Part shown: piece by piece, positions 45,951-55,278 of the stretch
How the letters are laid out: each line of letters starts with the position of its first letter
Position numbering within the stretch: position 1 is the first letter of the stretch
NCBI GenBank assembly: GCA_943789485.1
Contig: CALSUH010000008.1
Span: 62,001 to 126,000, forward strand
Length of the DNA stretch: 64,000 bases
Reading direction: 5' to 3'
Origin: an uncultured Pseudomonadales bacterium
GTDB lineage: Bacteria > Pseudomonadota > Gammaproteobacteria > Pseudomonadales > Pseudohongiellaceae
The notes under the pieces: model-generated
The model's database searches: none
What the model was told of the DNA's origin: nothing
The model's input: the letters and a program-made list of their open reading frames with translations, nothing else
Program-made: the position numbers and the translations under genes

Positions 45951-47281
45951 AGATTTTCAATAAGACACTCCCCAGGCGCACACTGCTGCGTGGAATAGGT
46001 GCGAGCCTGGCATTACCGCTGCTGGACAGCATGGTCCCAGCACTCTCTTCTGCGTCGGCACAAATAGCGCAACCGGCAAAAAGGCTTGGCGTGGTTTATG
46101 TACCAAATGGTATGGCTATGAAGTCGTGGACCCCTGCAACAGACGGCACGGGCTTCGAAATTACTCGCATTCTAAAACCGATGGCCGCCTATCAGGATCG
46201 AATGGTGGTATTAACTGGGCTTAACGGTACCAACAGTAACGCCGGAGTACATGCCAGTGCATCCACCCGCTTTTTAACTGGAACTATTCCTGCTCGTACC
46301 GAGTCAGATTTGCGCGCAGCAGTTTCTGTTGATCAACTTGTAGCCAGAGAGCTTGGTCGGCAAACTCAGCTTGGCTCCCTGGAGCTGGCGCTGGATCAGA
46401 GTGATGTTTTTGGCTCCTGTGATATCGGTTTCAGTTGCCAGTACACCAGTACCATTGCTTGGAGAGACGCCAATACACCGCTGCCAATGGAGACAAATCC
46501 AAGGGTTGTTTTTGAGCGATTGTTTGGCGATACCGGCACTACAGACCCAACTGTTCGCTTACAAAGAATTCGCAAAGATCAGAGCCTATTAGATGCGGTG
46601 TCAGATCGGGTGTCTGCGCTGAATCGAAAAGTTGGTGCCGGTGATCGCGCCAAACTTGATCAGTATCTAGATGCGGTTCGTGACGTGGAACGACGGATTC
46701 AGATGGCTGAGGCACAAAGCAATCGTGAGTTACCAGTGGTAGAGCAACCTGCGGGCGTGCCTGCCACATACGAGGAACATGCTAAACTTATGTTTGATAT
46801 GCAGGTGCTTGCCTATCAAACAGATCTTACTCGTGTCATAACATTCATGATGGGGCGTGAGCTAAGCGGTCGGACCTATGCCGAGATTGGCGTGCCTGAT
46901 TCTCACCACCCAACTTCCCATCACCGTGACGATCCCGCGCTGTATGAGAAGGTCACTAAGATCAACGAATTCCACACCAGTCTTTTCGCCTACTATCTCG
47001 ATAAGCTAGACGCTACGCCTGATGGCAATGGTTCGCTACTCGATAATATGCTAATGCTTTATGGCGCTGGCATGTCGGACAGCAATCGACACGACAACAC
47101 CGGGCTGCCTTTAGTGTTGCTTGGGGGTGGTTCCGGCTCTGTTAAGGGCGGAAGGCATCTTCGCTATGAAGAGGGCACACCTATTAGTAATCTGCACTTA
47201 ACCATGCTTGACAAGATGGGTTTTCCACTTGAGAGAATTGGTAACAGCACCGGTGCACTCAACCTGTTAAGTGATGTGTAG
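45947..47281 (+). CDS. DUF1552 protein, Tat-type signal
   Basis: The 444-residue product begins with a twin-arginine leader (PRRTLLRGIGASLALPLLD), then RLGVVYVPNGMAMKSWTPAT and the typical DUF1552 block around FMMGRELSGRTYAEIGVPDS with HHPTSHH. The cluster of histidines in that block suggests a metal site. Coupled to the DUF1592 gene by ATGA overlap, it almost surely works with it; the two are commonly found together. Function unknown. Confidence 0.85.
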   Translation: MKIFNKTLPRRTLLRGIGASLALPLLDSMVPALSSASAQIAQPAKRLGVVYVPNGMAMKSWTPATDGTGFEITRILKPMAAYQDRMVVLTGLNGTNSNAGVHASASTRFLTGTIPARTESDLRAAVSVDQLVARELGRQTQLGSLELALDQSDVFGSCDIGFSCQYTSTIAWRDANTPLPMETNPRVVFERLFGDTGTTDPTVRLQRIRKDQSLLDAVSDRVSALNRKVGAGDRAKLDQYLDAVRDVERRIQMAEAQSNRELPVVEQPAGVPATYEEHAKLMFDMQVLAYQTDLTRVITFMMGRELSGRTYAEIGVPDSHHPTSHHRDDPALYEKVTKINEFHTSLFAYYLDKLDATPDGNGSLLDNMLMLYGAGMSDSNRHDNTGLPLVLLGGGSGSVKGGRHLRYEEGTPISNLHLTMLDKMGFPLERIGNSTGALNLLSDV

Positions 47282-47291
47282 TGTGAGAACT

Positions 47292-48869
47292 ATGATGTTT
47301 GAGTTTTCAAATCGGTCAATACTTAAGTCTGTGCTGGCAGCATTGATAGTAATATTCTCATCTGCTCTAGCGTGGGCCGAGAATGCTCCTCTAATCGAAA
47401 CAGCAAGACATCAAGATGCTGAAGCGGTGCGTCTACTCTTAGACGGAGGTGCGAATCCGAACGTGCAGCAACCTGACGGCGCCACAGCCTTACATTGGGC
47501 AGCGTATCGAGAAGACGTCGACATGCTAGTCGCGTTAGTACAAGCCGGAGCCAACGTCAATATCACCAACCGCTTAGGAGCCTCGCCGCTTTACCTAGCT
47601 GCGAAGAGTGGCAATGCTGAGTTAATTGAAAGACTGCTTAATGCCGGTGCAGATCCTAATCTTGCTTTGCAAATTGGTGAAACACCTCTCATGACCGCTG
47701 CACGATCCGGTACCGTAGAAGGTGTACAGCAAATTATTGCGGCAGGAGCGGACGTCAACGCGTATGAAAAATCTCGAGAGCAAACCGCGCTTATGTGGGC
47801 TGTAGTTCAAGGGCACGTTGACGTTGTTAGAGTATTGGTCAATGCAGGTGCAAATCTGGAACCCAGATCGAAAGTTCGCCCTAGGCTTATGTATGTTGAA
47901 AGCTCTAATGGGGCCGCATTCGATCAAGGTGTAGTTGAGCAACTTGGTGGTTATTCCCCTTTGTTATTTGCGGCAGCGCAAGGCAATGTTGAAATAGGTC
48001 AAGTGCTCATACGTTCGGAAGTTAACGTAAATGGCGTGGCTGCTAATGGAGCTAGCCCGCTAGTTGTTGCAACTCATAGTGGTCACCCAGATTTTGCACG
48101 CCTCTTGCTAGAGGCTGGCGCCGACCCCGATGCCATCGATGCCGGCTACAACGCGATGCATGCGGCAATATTGCGCGGAGATCTTGAAACAGTAGAAGCT
48201 CTTCTCGCAAATGGAGCTGATCCTGATGTGAGACTCCAACGAGCCACTCCAATACAAAGGGCTAGTGAAGATTGGGCTCTGAAGAGCCCTCTGGTCAGCG
48301 CGACACCATACTGGTTAGCTGCTTACTATCGCGAAGCAAAAATAATGAGCGTTCTAGAACAAGGTGGGGCAAATACTCTGCTCACTTCAGAAGAAGTTTT
48401 CAGGGAAAAAGGCAGAACTCGTGCAGATCGACTGAATCCGCCAGTACCAAAAGCGGTGGGTGGTTTTTCTAGTGCAATACAGGCGGCAATACTAGGTGAT
48501 AGCACTCGGAGTCGCTTCTATATTCAGGAAAACCCGGATCCAGTTGGCGAAGAATATTTGGCTCTCGAAGCGGTCATAGTAGCGGCGGAGCACGGCGTTA
48601 ACTTAAATCACTCTGACTTCACCGAATCGACAGCGCTTCATTACGCTGCAGCACGCAATCTTCCTACAGTGGTGCGAGAATTAGTCGAACGAGGTGCTGA
48701 CATCAATGCGATGAATAGCAGAGGTCAAACTCCGCTCGATTTAGCCTCGGCTATGGAAAAGAGTACCGAATTTTTTAACTTTGATGCAAGACCAAAACCC
48801 GGGCCAAAACCAAGCGAAGTGCTTATGGAATTTGGAGCTGTCATGAGTGGCATTAACGGAGTTCCCTGA
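47292..48869 (+). CDS. Exported ankyrin-repeat protein
   Basis: The product of about 525 residues has a signal peptide (SVLAALIVIFSSALAWAE) and up to ten ankyrin repeats over most of its length. Examples are DGATALHWAAYREDVDMLV, LGASPLYLAAKSGNAELIE and FTESTALHYAAARNLPTVV. Ankyrin repeats bind other proteins; a periplasmic scaffold for the neighbouring heme proteins is plausible. It starts just after the DUF1552 stop. The start is uncertain: ATG 47292, ATG 47295 and an overlapping ATG at 47274 are all possible. Confidence 0.8.
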   Translation: MMFEFSNRSILKSVLAALIVIFSSALAWAENAPLIETARHQDAEAVRLLLDGGANPNVQQPDGATALHWAAYREDVDMLVALVQAGANVNITNRLGASPLYLAAKSGNAELIERLLNAGADPNLALQIGETPLMTAARSGTVEGVQQIIAAGADVNAYEKSREQTALMWAVVQGHVDVVRVLVNAGANLEPRSKVRPRLMYVESSNGAAFDQGVVEQLGGYSPLLFAAAQGNVEIGQVLIRSEVNVNGVAANGASPLVVATHSGHPDFARLLLEAGADPDAIDAGYNAMHAAILRGDLETVEALLANGADPDVRLQRATPIQRASEDWALKSPLVSATPYWLAAYYREAKIMSVLEQGGANTLLTSEEVFREKGRTRADRLNPPVPKAVGGFSSAIQAAILGDSTRSRFYIQENPDPVGEEYLALEAVIVAAEHGVNLNHSDFTESTALHYAAARNLPTVVRELVERGADINAMNSRGQTPLDLASAMEKSTEFFNFDARPKPGPKPSEVLMEFGAVMSGINGVP

Positions 48870-49024
48870 TAAACCTCGCTAAATGATTTTCTCCATATTG
48901 TTTGCTAGAAAACAGAATGCTATTTTTTTCAATGTGCCCCAGTGTTGTTCAATTCATAAACAGATCTATTCTCGCGGCAAGTAAATTAATTGTGACGGAC
49001 GAAGCAAAAAATGGAGCTATTAGA

Positions 49025-51031
49025 ATGATTGTCATGCAACAAAATTTTCATAAACGCTTTTTAGAAACGGTAAGTTCGGCCGCGTTCACCGCGCGGGCAG
49101 TAGGGGGTCTATTTTTCTCTACTTCCTTGACGGCTTTTGCACAGAACGGGAGTAGTGATGGCGAGTGGCCTAGTTATGCTGCCGATGCTGGCTCCACTAA
49201 GTATACGAGTCTCAGTCAAATCAATGCCGACAACTTTGCTGAGCTTGATATTGCCTGGCGTTGGTCTTCCATTGATGCTGAATTGGACTTTGAAGCACTG
49301 TTGGGTCCAGATGCAGATATTAGCTTCGGTCGGTTGCAGGCAACTCCGCTGATGGTTGATGGTGTGATCTATATGCTTACCGCTTTGAATCAAGTTGCTG
49401 CGTTGGATGCGGCCAGCGGAGAAATGTTGTGGTCACATGACCCAGAGGTCTACATGTCCGGTGAGCCAATCAGCCCATTGGGTTTTCATCATCGAGGCGT
49501 CGCTTGGTGGGGTGATGGCGAAAAGTCGAGAATTTTAGTCACGACCAACGATGGGTACATTATTTCATTGGTGGCGGAAACCGGTGAGGTCGATCCTGCT
49601 TTTGGTGGTGGCCGCGTGGATATGACAGACGGCATTCCCAGAGCCGATCGAGATTCTCTCGACTATTCGGGCGCACAACCAGTAGGTGCAGTGTCACCGC
49701 CTATAGTGGTAGGTGAAATATTGGTAGTTCAACAAATCACTTCAAACCGGCCCCACTATAAAGAGCGGCCTCCTACATGGGTGCGAGGTTACAACATCCA
49801 TTCTGGGGAATTGGTTTGGACTTTTCACACAATTCCACAGGGTGGTGAGTTCGGCGTTGAAACTTGGCAGGAAGGCTCTTGGCGCTATACCGGTAACGGA
49901 GGCGTTTGGACTCAGATGAGTGCCGATCTCGAATTGGGCTATGTCTATCTACCAACGGAAGCGCCAACGAATGATTTTTATGGTGGACATCGCCCAGGCG
50001 ACAATTTGTTTACTCAAAGTGTTGTTGCCCTAGATGCCAGCACCGGTGATCGAGTTTGGCATTTCCAGATGATTCACCATGGTATTTGGGATTACGATAC
50101 TCCAGCAGCACCGAACTTGATTGATATTAATGTTGATGGAAGAGAAATTAGGGCCCTTGCTCAAGTTACTAAGCAGGGATTTACTTATGTATTCGACCGG
50201 GCGACCGGGGTTCCTGTGTGGCCAATTATTGAACGCGCAGTGTCTCAAGGATTAATCCCAGGGGAGCGAACATCACTTACTCAGCCTTTTCCGACTAAGC
50301 CTCCGCCCTTTGTTGTGCAAGGCTTAACAGAAGATGACCTCATCGATTTCACTCCGCAGTTACGAGCCGAAGCTCTAGAAATCTTAGAAGATTACACCTA
50401 CGGTCCTTTATTTACTCCAACGAGTTTACCCGACGACGATGGTCATCGAGGTACCATTATGGTCCCAGGTGCTGGCGGCGGTGCTAATTGGGAGGGCGCG
50501 GGAGTAGATCCTGATAACAATATTTTGTTTGTTCCTGGATCTAATAATGCTTTCTTACCTTTCATGGGTACACTGCCGGAAGATGAATCAGATCTCCGTT
50601 ATTATCGTTTGCAAAATCGAGGAGTTCTGGGGCCGCGCCGCTTACCTTTATTAAAGCCGCCTTATTCCACTATTACTGCGTATGACATGAATCGCGGAGA
50701 GATTCTTTGGCAGGTAGCTAATGGCGATGGGATGACTCAAGTTGAAAACAACCCTGCCTTAGAAGGAATCGATTTACCTCCGCTAGGCGGTGGAGGCAGA
50801 CATCCGGTGTTGGTGACATCCGCACTCTTAGTGCATGCGCAAAACACAGGCGACGGGACGAAATTGATCGCGCGAAATAAATTGACTGGACAGGAAATCG
50901 CGGCAATTGATCTTCCTGGTAATCCCAACGCAGCGCCGATGAGTTTCTCTGTTGATGGTAGGCAATACATCGCAGTAGCTGTTAGCGGACAGCCTGCACC
51001 AGAACTTATTGTTTATGCATTGCCGAAATGA
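49025..51031 (+). CDS. PQQ-type quinoprotein dehydrogenase, exported
   Basis: The product of about 668 residues starts at 49025, where GGAG lies 8 nt upstream; a longer frame from 48902 lacks this. After a signal segment (VGGLFFSTSLTAFAQ) come PQQ-propeller repeats, starting WPSYAADAGSTKYTSLSQIN with later VAALDAASGEMLWSHDPE and VVALDASTGDRVWHFQMI. It is of the soluble/membrane-edge glucose-dehydrogenase-like type; no CxxCH is present, so electrons must leave to a separate carrier such as one of the c-heme proteins. The alcohol or aldehyde substrate is unknown. No pqq synthesis genes were found in the window. Confidence 0.82.
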   Translation: MIVMQQNFHKRFLETVSSAAFTARAVGGLFFSTSLTAFAQNGSSDGEWPSYAADAGSTKYTSLSQINADNFAELDIAWRWSSIDAELDFEALLGPDADISFGRLQATPLMVDGVIYMLTALNQVAALDAASGEMLWSHDPEVYMSGEPISPLGFHHRGVAWWGDGEKSRILVTTNDGYIISLVAETGEVDPAFGGGRVDMTDGIPRADRDSLDYSGAQPVGAVSPPIVVGEILVVQQITSNRPHYKERPPTWVRGYNIHSGELVWTFHTIPQGGEFGVETWQEGSWRYTGNGGVWTQMSADLELGYVYLPTEAPTNDFYGGHRPGDNLFTQSVVALDASTGDRVWHFQMIHHGIWDYDTPAAPNLIDINVDGREIRALAQVTKQGFTYVFDRATGVPVWPIIERAVSQGLIPGERTSLTQPFPTKPPPFVVQGLTEDDLIDFTPQLRAEALEILEDYTYGPLFTPTSLPDDDGHRGTIMVPGAGGGANWEGAGVDPDNNILFVPGSNNAFLPFMGTLPEDESDLRYYRLQNRGVLGPRRLPLLKPPYSTITAYDMNRGEILWQVANGDGMTQVENNPALEGIDLPPLGGGGRHPVLVTSALLVHAQNTGDGTKLIARNKLTGQEIAAIDLPGNPNAAPMSFSVDGRQYIAVAVSGQPAPELIVYALPK

Positions 51032-51104
51032 AAGATTAAAGGCGGCCTTTTAGTTCGTAACGTCATTATTAGGCAAAAGTTCTTTATTCAATAGGAATTA
51101 CAAA

Positions 51105-51608
51105 TTGCGCATAAGTAGCAGGCAAATTGTTGAAGGCATTGGTGCTGCAGCAATTGTGGCCTCACTCGTTTTTGTGGGTATGCAGTTAAAGCTAGATCGT
51201 AATGTTGCACTTGCAGCGCAATACGCAGCCAGATCTGAATCTCTTAGGGAGGACCTGCGTACACAGATGGAAAGTGATGGGTTTATCGCTTCGAGTATCC
51301 GGGCTTGGGAATCAGGGGAACGACCCTCGTACTGGAGTGAAGATCTGGAGGAATATTCTCAGAGTAAAAATTTCACCAATGCAGATATTACGTATCTTCT
51401 TATATCAGCACGTATTCGTGTGCTGCACATGGACAATTTGTACTACCAATATAAGAAGGACATGTTGGATGAAGCTTTTTGGATAAAACAAGTTGTTTCA
51501 ATGAAAAATGATATGCGAGACCCTGTGTATAAAGCTCTTTATCTTAATAATCCGCGGGGAATTGAAGGGCTGCTTAATGAGCTAGTATTGGAGCTCAACA
51601 ACGAATGA
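51105..51608 (+). CDS. Small membrane-anchored protein of unknown function
   Basis: The 167-residue product starts at TTG 51105, 8 nt after AGGA. One N-terminal helix (VEGIGAAAIVASLVFVGMQL) anchors a helical soluble part with many charged residues (LREDLRTQMESDGFIASSIR). Similar small one-helix proteins are common and unassigned in marine proteobacteria. It closes the plus-strand run begun at 40046. Function not known. Confidence 0.6.
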   Translation: MRISSRQIVEGIGAAAIVASLVFVGMQLKLDRNVALAAQYAARSESLREDLRTQMESDGFIASSIRAWESGERPSYWSEDLEEYSQSKNFTNADITYLLISARIRVLHMDNLYYQYKKDMLDEAFWIKQVVSMKNDMRDPVYKALYLNNPRGIEGLLNELVLELNNE

Positions 51609-51909
51609 GTGTCCTTTAGGCCTTGAAAGCTAGGTATGAGCGCCAGCGTAAGTAGGCTGTAGCCAATTAGTTGTTCTCTTACGTCACTTCTTAGTTTCTC
51701 CAGGAAAAGATTTTTGAAAATCTGTCAGTATTCGCCTTGACGATTATTATTCATTTGTATAAATTGACGCATAGTCGCATGCTATGGAAATAATCAAATG
51801 AGATTATTTTCAATGGAAGCAGACGTTTAGAAAAAAGCTCTATTCAATCGCCTGAGATTCACTATCGAGGCATAAAGCTAGTTCATCGGACACTAACAAA
51901 GGTCACGCC
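51609..51909. other. 301-bp gap holding operator H
   Basis: The gap before the aldolase contains an AT-rich palindrome (51708-51723, arms AGATTTT and AAAATCT) and the promoter/operator H (51737-51763). Nothing else is recognised in it. Confidence 0.6.
51737..51763 (+). promoter_or_regulatory. Promoter and operator H for the exported aldolase
   Basis: TTGACG (51737-51742), a 15-bp spacer and TATAAA (51758-51763) form the promoter. The core 51748-51763 is TATTCATTTGTATAAA, one base from the consensus. The gene starts about 150 bp downstream. Confidence 0.7.
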
Positions 51910-52746
51910 ATGCAACATAACAAGAACACCTTTTTCTGGTCGATCGGTATCGCAGTCGCTATAGGCATGATGGTCGCGCCGCTGTCCTCCGCGCAGCAGG
52001 GGTCGAGTGGCCGCCTAAACAAAATCATCGAGCAATTCGAGAATGGTGAGCCGTCCCTGGTGGGCGAGCATTGGCAGCTTAATGACCTCGAACACAACGG
52101 CTTCCAGCTCGATGAATTCGAGTCATTCCTTAACGGAATCGAAAACGAAGGTGCATCGAGACCGGGATTGACCCCTGTTGTGCGTATCCCTTACGAAGCA
52201 AGCCAGGATTATGGTCATTACGTCAAGCAGATGCTCGACGTTGGGGCGATGGGAATCATCTTGCCGCAAGTGAAGACTCCGGCCGATATCACTAAGCTCG
52301 TCCAAGCGATGCGCTATCCGCCGCAGCGTGGTTCTGAGTACCCTGAACCGGCGGGCCAGCGAGGCTGGGGACCGAGCGCCGCTATCCGGGTCTGGAACGT
52401 GGACGGGCAGGAATATGCTAGCAAGGCGGATCTATGGCCGCTTAACCCGAATGGCGAGTTACTGGCAATCGCCATGGTAGAGACCCGAGAAATAGTCGAC
52501 AACATCGACTCTATTCTTCAGGTGCCTGGTTTGGGTGGTTTGTTGATCGGCCCAGCCGATCTAAGCTTGGCGCTAGGCGTCGGGAATCCGGGGCCGAACT
52601 CTAGCGCACCTGAGGTGCTAGAGGCGATCGCGAAAGTCGGGGCCGCATGCAAGCGGCACAACGCACTGTGCGGCATCTATATGCGTTCGGATGTCGAAGA
52701 GCGGCAGGAGCAAGGATTTATGCTGTTTCCGAGCATAGCCTACTAA
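51910..52746 (+). CDS. Exported HpcH/HpaI-type aldolase homologue
   Basis: The 278-residue product has an N-terminal signal segment (FFWSIGIAVAIGMMVAPLSSAQQ) before the aldolase fold, though HpcH/HpaI enzymes are normally cytosolic. Active-site residues are kept: Asp59-x2-His62 (LNDLEHNGF), Arg92 (PVVRIPY), Gln120 (IILPQVKT), Glu191 (AMVETRE) and Asp217 (GPADLS). The Glu-Asp gap of 26 residues matches E. coli HpaI. The usual C-terminal helix seems short, ending QGFMLFPSIAY. The coding sequence is more GC-rich than its neighbours. Class II aldolases here split 4-hydroxy-2-oxo acids to pyruvate and an aldehyde; with a signal peptide it would act in the periplasm. Operator H precedes it. Confidence 0.78.
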   Translation: MQHNKNTFFWSIGIAVAIGMMVAPLSSAQQGSSGRLNKIIEQFENGEPSLVGEHWQLNDLEHNGFQLDEFESFLNGIENEGASRPGLTPVVRIPYEASQDYGHYVKQMLDVGAMGIILPQVKTPADITKLVQAMRYPPQRGSEYPEPAGQRGWGPSAAIRVWNVDGQEYASKADLWPLNPNGELLAIAMVETREIVDNIDSILQVPGLGGLLIGPADLSLALGVGNPGPNSSAPEVLEAIAKVGAACKRHNALCGIYMRSDVEERQEQGFMLFPSIAY

Positions 52747-52796
52747 TTGAAACAGGCCAGAGCTGATTGCCTAACTGTAAGCAAGGGAAATTTTAG

Positions 52797-53252
52797 ATGA
52801 AAACTAAATTATTGGTATTGGCGGCTGTAGCTACTATCTGTGGTGTCGCAATCAAGCCTGACGCGTTAGCGCATCACGCGTTCTCTGCTGAATTTGATGC
52901 GAATCTACCAGTGCGATTAGGTGGTCCGATCATTCGCGTTGAGTGGATTAACCCTCATACTTGGATCCATTTGGACAACAATGATTCAGAAGCTACTCGC
53001 GATCCAGGTCCTTGGATGGTGGAGGGCGGTACTCCGAATACGTTACTGCGCCGTGGAATTAACCGTAACTCTTTAACTTTAGGCGAAGATATCGTGGTAA
53101 CGGGCTACCAGTCTAAAGACCGGCTTTGTGAGCCTACCTGCCGCGCTAATGGGCGTGATATCACATTCCCTGATGGTCGGAAATTGTTCATGGGTTCATC
53201 CGGTACTGGTGCACCTCGTGATGGGTCCGACAGCACTGAGCCCGGTAACTAG
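52797..53252 (+). CDS. DUF6152-family exported protein
   Basis: The 151-residue product has a signal peptide ending at ALAHHAFSAEFD and the pattern VRLGGPIIRVEWINPHTWIH that marks the small periplasmic DUF6152 family. A His-His at the mature N-terminus and a C-x3-C pair (LCEPTCRA) could bind metal. Function is unknown. It follows the aldolase by 50 bp with GGGAA before its ATG, so the two are probably cotranscribed. Confidence 0.75.
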   Translation: MKTKLLVLAAVATICGVAIKPDALAHHAFSAEFDANLPVRLGGPIIRVEWINPHTWIHLDNNDSEATRDPGPWMVEGGTPNTLLRRGINRNSLTLGEDIVVTGYQSKDRLCEPTCRANGRDITFPDGRKLFMGSSGTGAPRDGSDSTEPGN

Positions 53253-53320
53253 GTTTAGCTGGAAATTCAGAATCGAAATGCGCGCCTCTAGCGAGCTTTC
53301 AGACTGTACCCCTTACAATC

Positions 53321-53332
53321 TCCTCCGGAGGA
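53321..53332. repeat. 12-bp palindrome before the frameshifted propeller gene
   Basis: TCCTCCGGAGGA is a perfect palindrome containing an SD-like GGAGG, 72 bp before the ATG at 53404. It could hide or mimic a ribosome site but no frame starts right after it. Confidence 0.3.
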
Positions 53333-53406
53333 TTTAAATCGCCGAAGCGGCGGGGTTAGAAATGTATAATCAAGACACAACGGCCACTGCGGTCAGGAGA
53401 GGAATG

Positions 53407-55136
53407 ATGAGCACGAGAAAGATTAGCGAATTAGCGTTGCTGGGTTTGATAGGAACGTCTCTCTTTGGTCTGACGGCGTGCAGCCCAGATATACCTGTAG
53501 AGTCTCCTGTCGGCGAGTCTTCTTCAGTAGCGTCTTCAGCGCTGGCGGGTAAGGTCACCTCACAAGAAGAGGGTGCAATGGAGGGCGTGGTCGTTAGCGC
53601 ACAGCGTGAAGGCTCTCCCATAATTGTCTCGGTAGTTAGCAACGAGCAAGGGGAGTATAGATTCCCGCAAGATCGGCTCGATGCCGGTAGTTATGCCATT
53701 AGCATCAGGGCAGTTGGATATGATTTGGCAAGCGAAGGTTCAGTTGAGTTAGCGACTAACGCCGCTACCCTGAATTTGCAGCTCACAACAACCCGCAGCT
53801 TGTCCGCACAACTCTCCAATACTGAATGGATGATCAGTGCGCCGGGCAGTTTTGAAGAGAAGCAATACTTCGATGATTGCACGATGTGCCATACCCTGCA
53901 GCAACCCATGACATCCCGCTACGGGCCAGATGAAATGGCGAAAGTTGTGCAGCGCATGGGTGCCCATACGCTTAACTCCACACCGGCGTTTCCGCATTTC
54001 AAATCGTTTGTCGCTGAAATGCTTAGCGAGCCGCTTACAGAGGAAGAAATAGACAAGGGGAGATACTTCAGTGGCATTAATCTTAGCGGTGCAGATACCT
54101 GGCAATTTCCCTTTCAGACTTTACCTCGGCCTTCAGGCAAAGCAACACAAGTAATCATGACTACTTATGATTTACCGCGCCCCAATTCAGCGCCCCATGA
54201 TGCCCTTGTCGGTCCTGATGGAAATATTTGGTACAACGATTTCGTTTCGCCTTACATCGGTAAGCTGGATCCCAGAACAGGTGAGGTAACTGAGTATGAT
54301 CTTCCAGTGCCGAAGCCGGGCTTCGCGACAGGTAGTCACGGCATCGACTTTAGTGATGATGGCTTGATCTACGCAACCGGAATGCATCAGAGCTATGTCG
54401 TTGAGTTCAATCCGAACACAGAAGAAATGAAGACATTACAATTTCCCCATTGGCAAGTTGACAATGCTGGAAACGATTCTCGTGTCACTGTATTGGACCC
54501 GAGTGCTAAATCGGTCAATGGCCAGATCTGGGTGAACGGATACAAGGGAGGGGAATTGGGCGTCGCCTATCAGGTAAATCCTGAAACTAATGAGTGGACG
54601 GAGGTGACTCACCCTGCGAGTGCGCCGCTTCATAATGCCTACGATGTGGTTGCTGATTCGCAGAACAACATGTACGGCTTTAACATGAACAGAGAACATG
54701 TTTTGGAAAACCGATGCCAAAACGTTAGAGACCAAATTTTATCCGATACCAACACCCGGCGCAGGTGGGCGACGCGGTAATGTGGATCTAAAAGATCGCC
54801 TTTGGTGGGCGCAGTATCGGGGTGGTAACGGTATCGCGCATGTTCGATCCTGAAACTGAAACAATCAAAGAGTGGCCATTACCTACACCCTGGACGAGCC
54901 CCTACGATGCGGAGTTCGATGAAGAGACCTATGTTTGGACCGGCGGTATGAATAACGATCTTGCCGTGCGGCTTAATGTTGAAACCGGAGAATTTACGGA
55001 ATATCTGCTTCCATTTGAAACTAATATCCGCCATGTGGATGTACAGATGTCGGACAATCCCAACAATCTCTCAAGCTTCTGGGTGGTAGGTCAAATCAAT
55101 GGCCGTATCACACATGTTGAACCGCTGGTTCCATGA
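53407..55136 (+). pseudogene. Lipoprotein c-heme/propeller gene broken by two +1 frameshifts
   Basis: The frame starts at 53407 (AGGAG 7 nt before) and has a lipobox (LFGLTACSPD), a CarboxypepD_reg-like domain (VSNEQGEYRFPQDRLDAG), a heme motif CTMCH and a virginiamycin-B-lyase-like propeller. It stops at 54780, but the protein clearly continues: from 54704 the next frame reads WKTDAKTLETKFYPIPTPG, and from 54840 the third frame reads MFDPETETIKEWPLPTPW to a stop at 55136. Two one-base insertions, one in a TTTT run at 54701-54704 and one at about 54839, explain this. It is either a very recent pseudogene or two sequencing errors. The intact form would be about 575 residues, a paralogue of 40046. 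Confidence 0.75.
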
Positions 55137-55278
55137 TGATGGTGGCATAGCTCGTCAAATAGTTCATAAAGATCGTCTCAGGAAGTTACGAATTTATACA
55201 ACAAGGGCTTCTTCATTGGAGTCCTTTTAATCTAAATAATACGAAACCAATTAATCGCATAATTATATAGGTCAAATC

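Noticed and set aside
55171-55206. A further operator copy upstream of the NHL gene at 55279
   Set aside because: Only one half (TTTATACAA) fits; the other half is missing.
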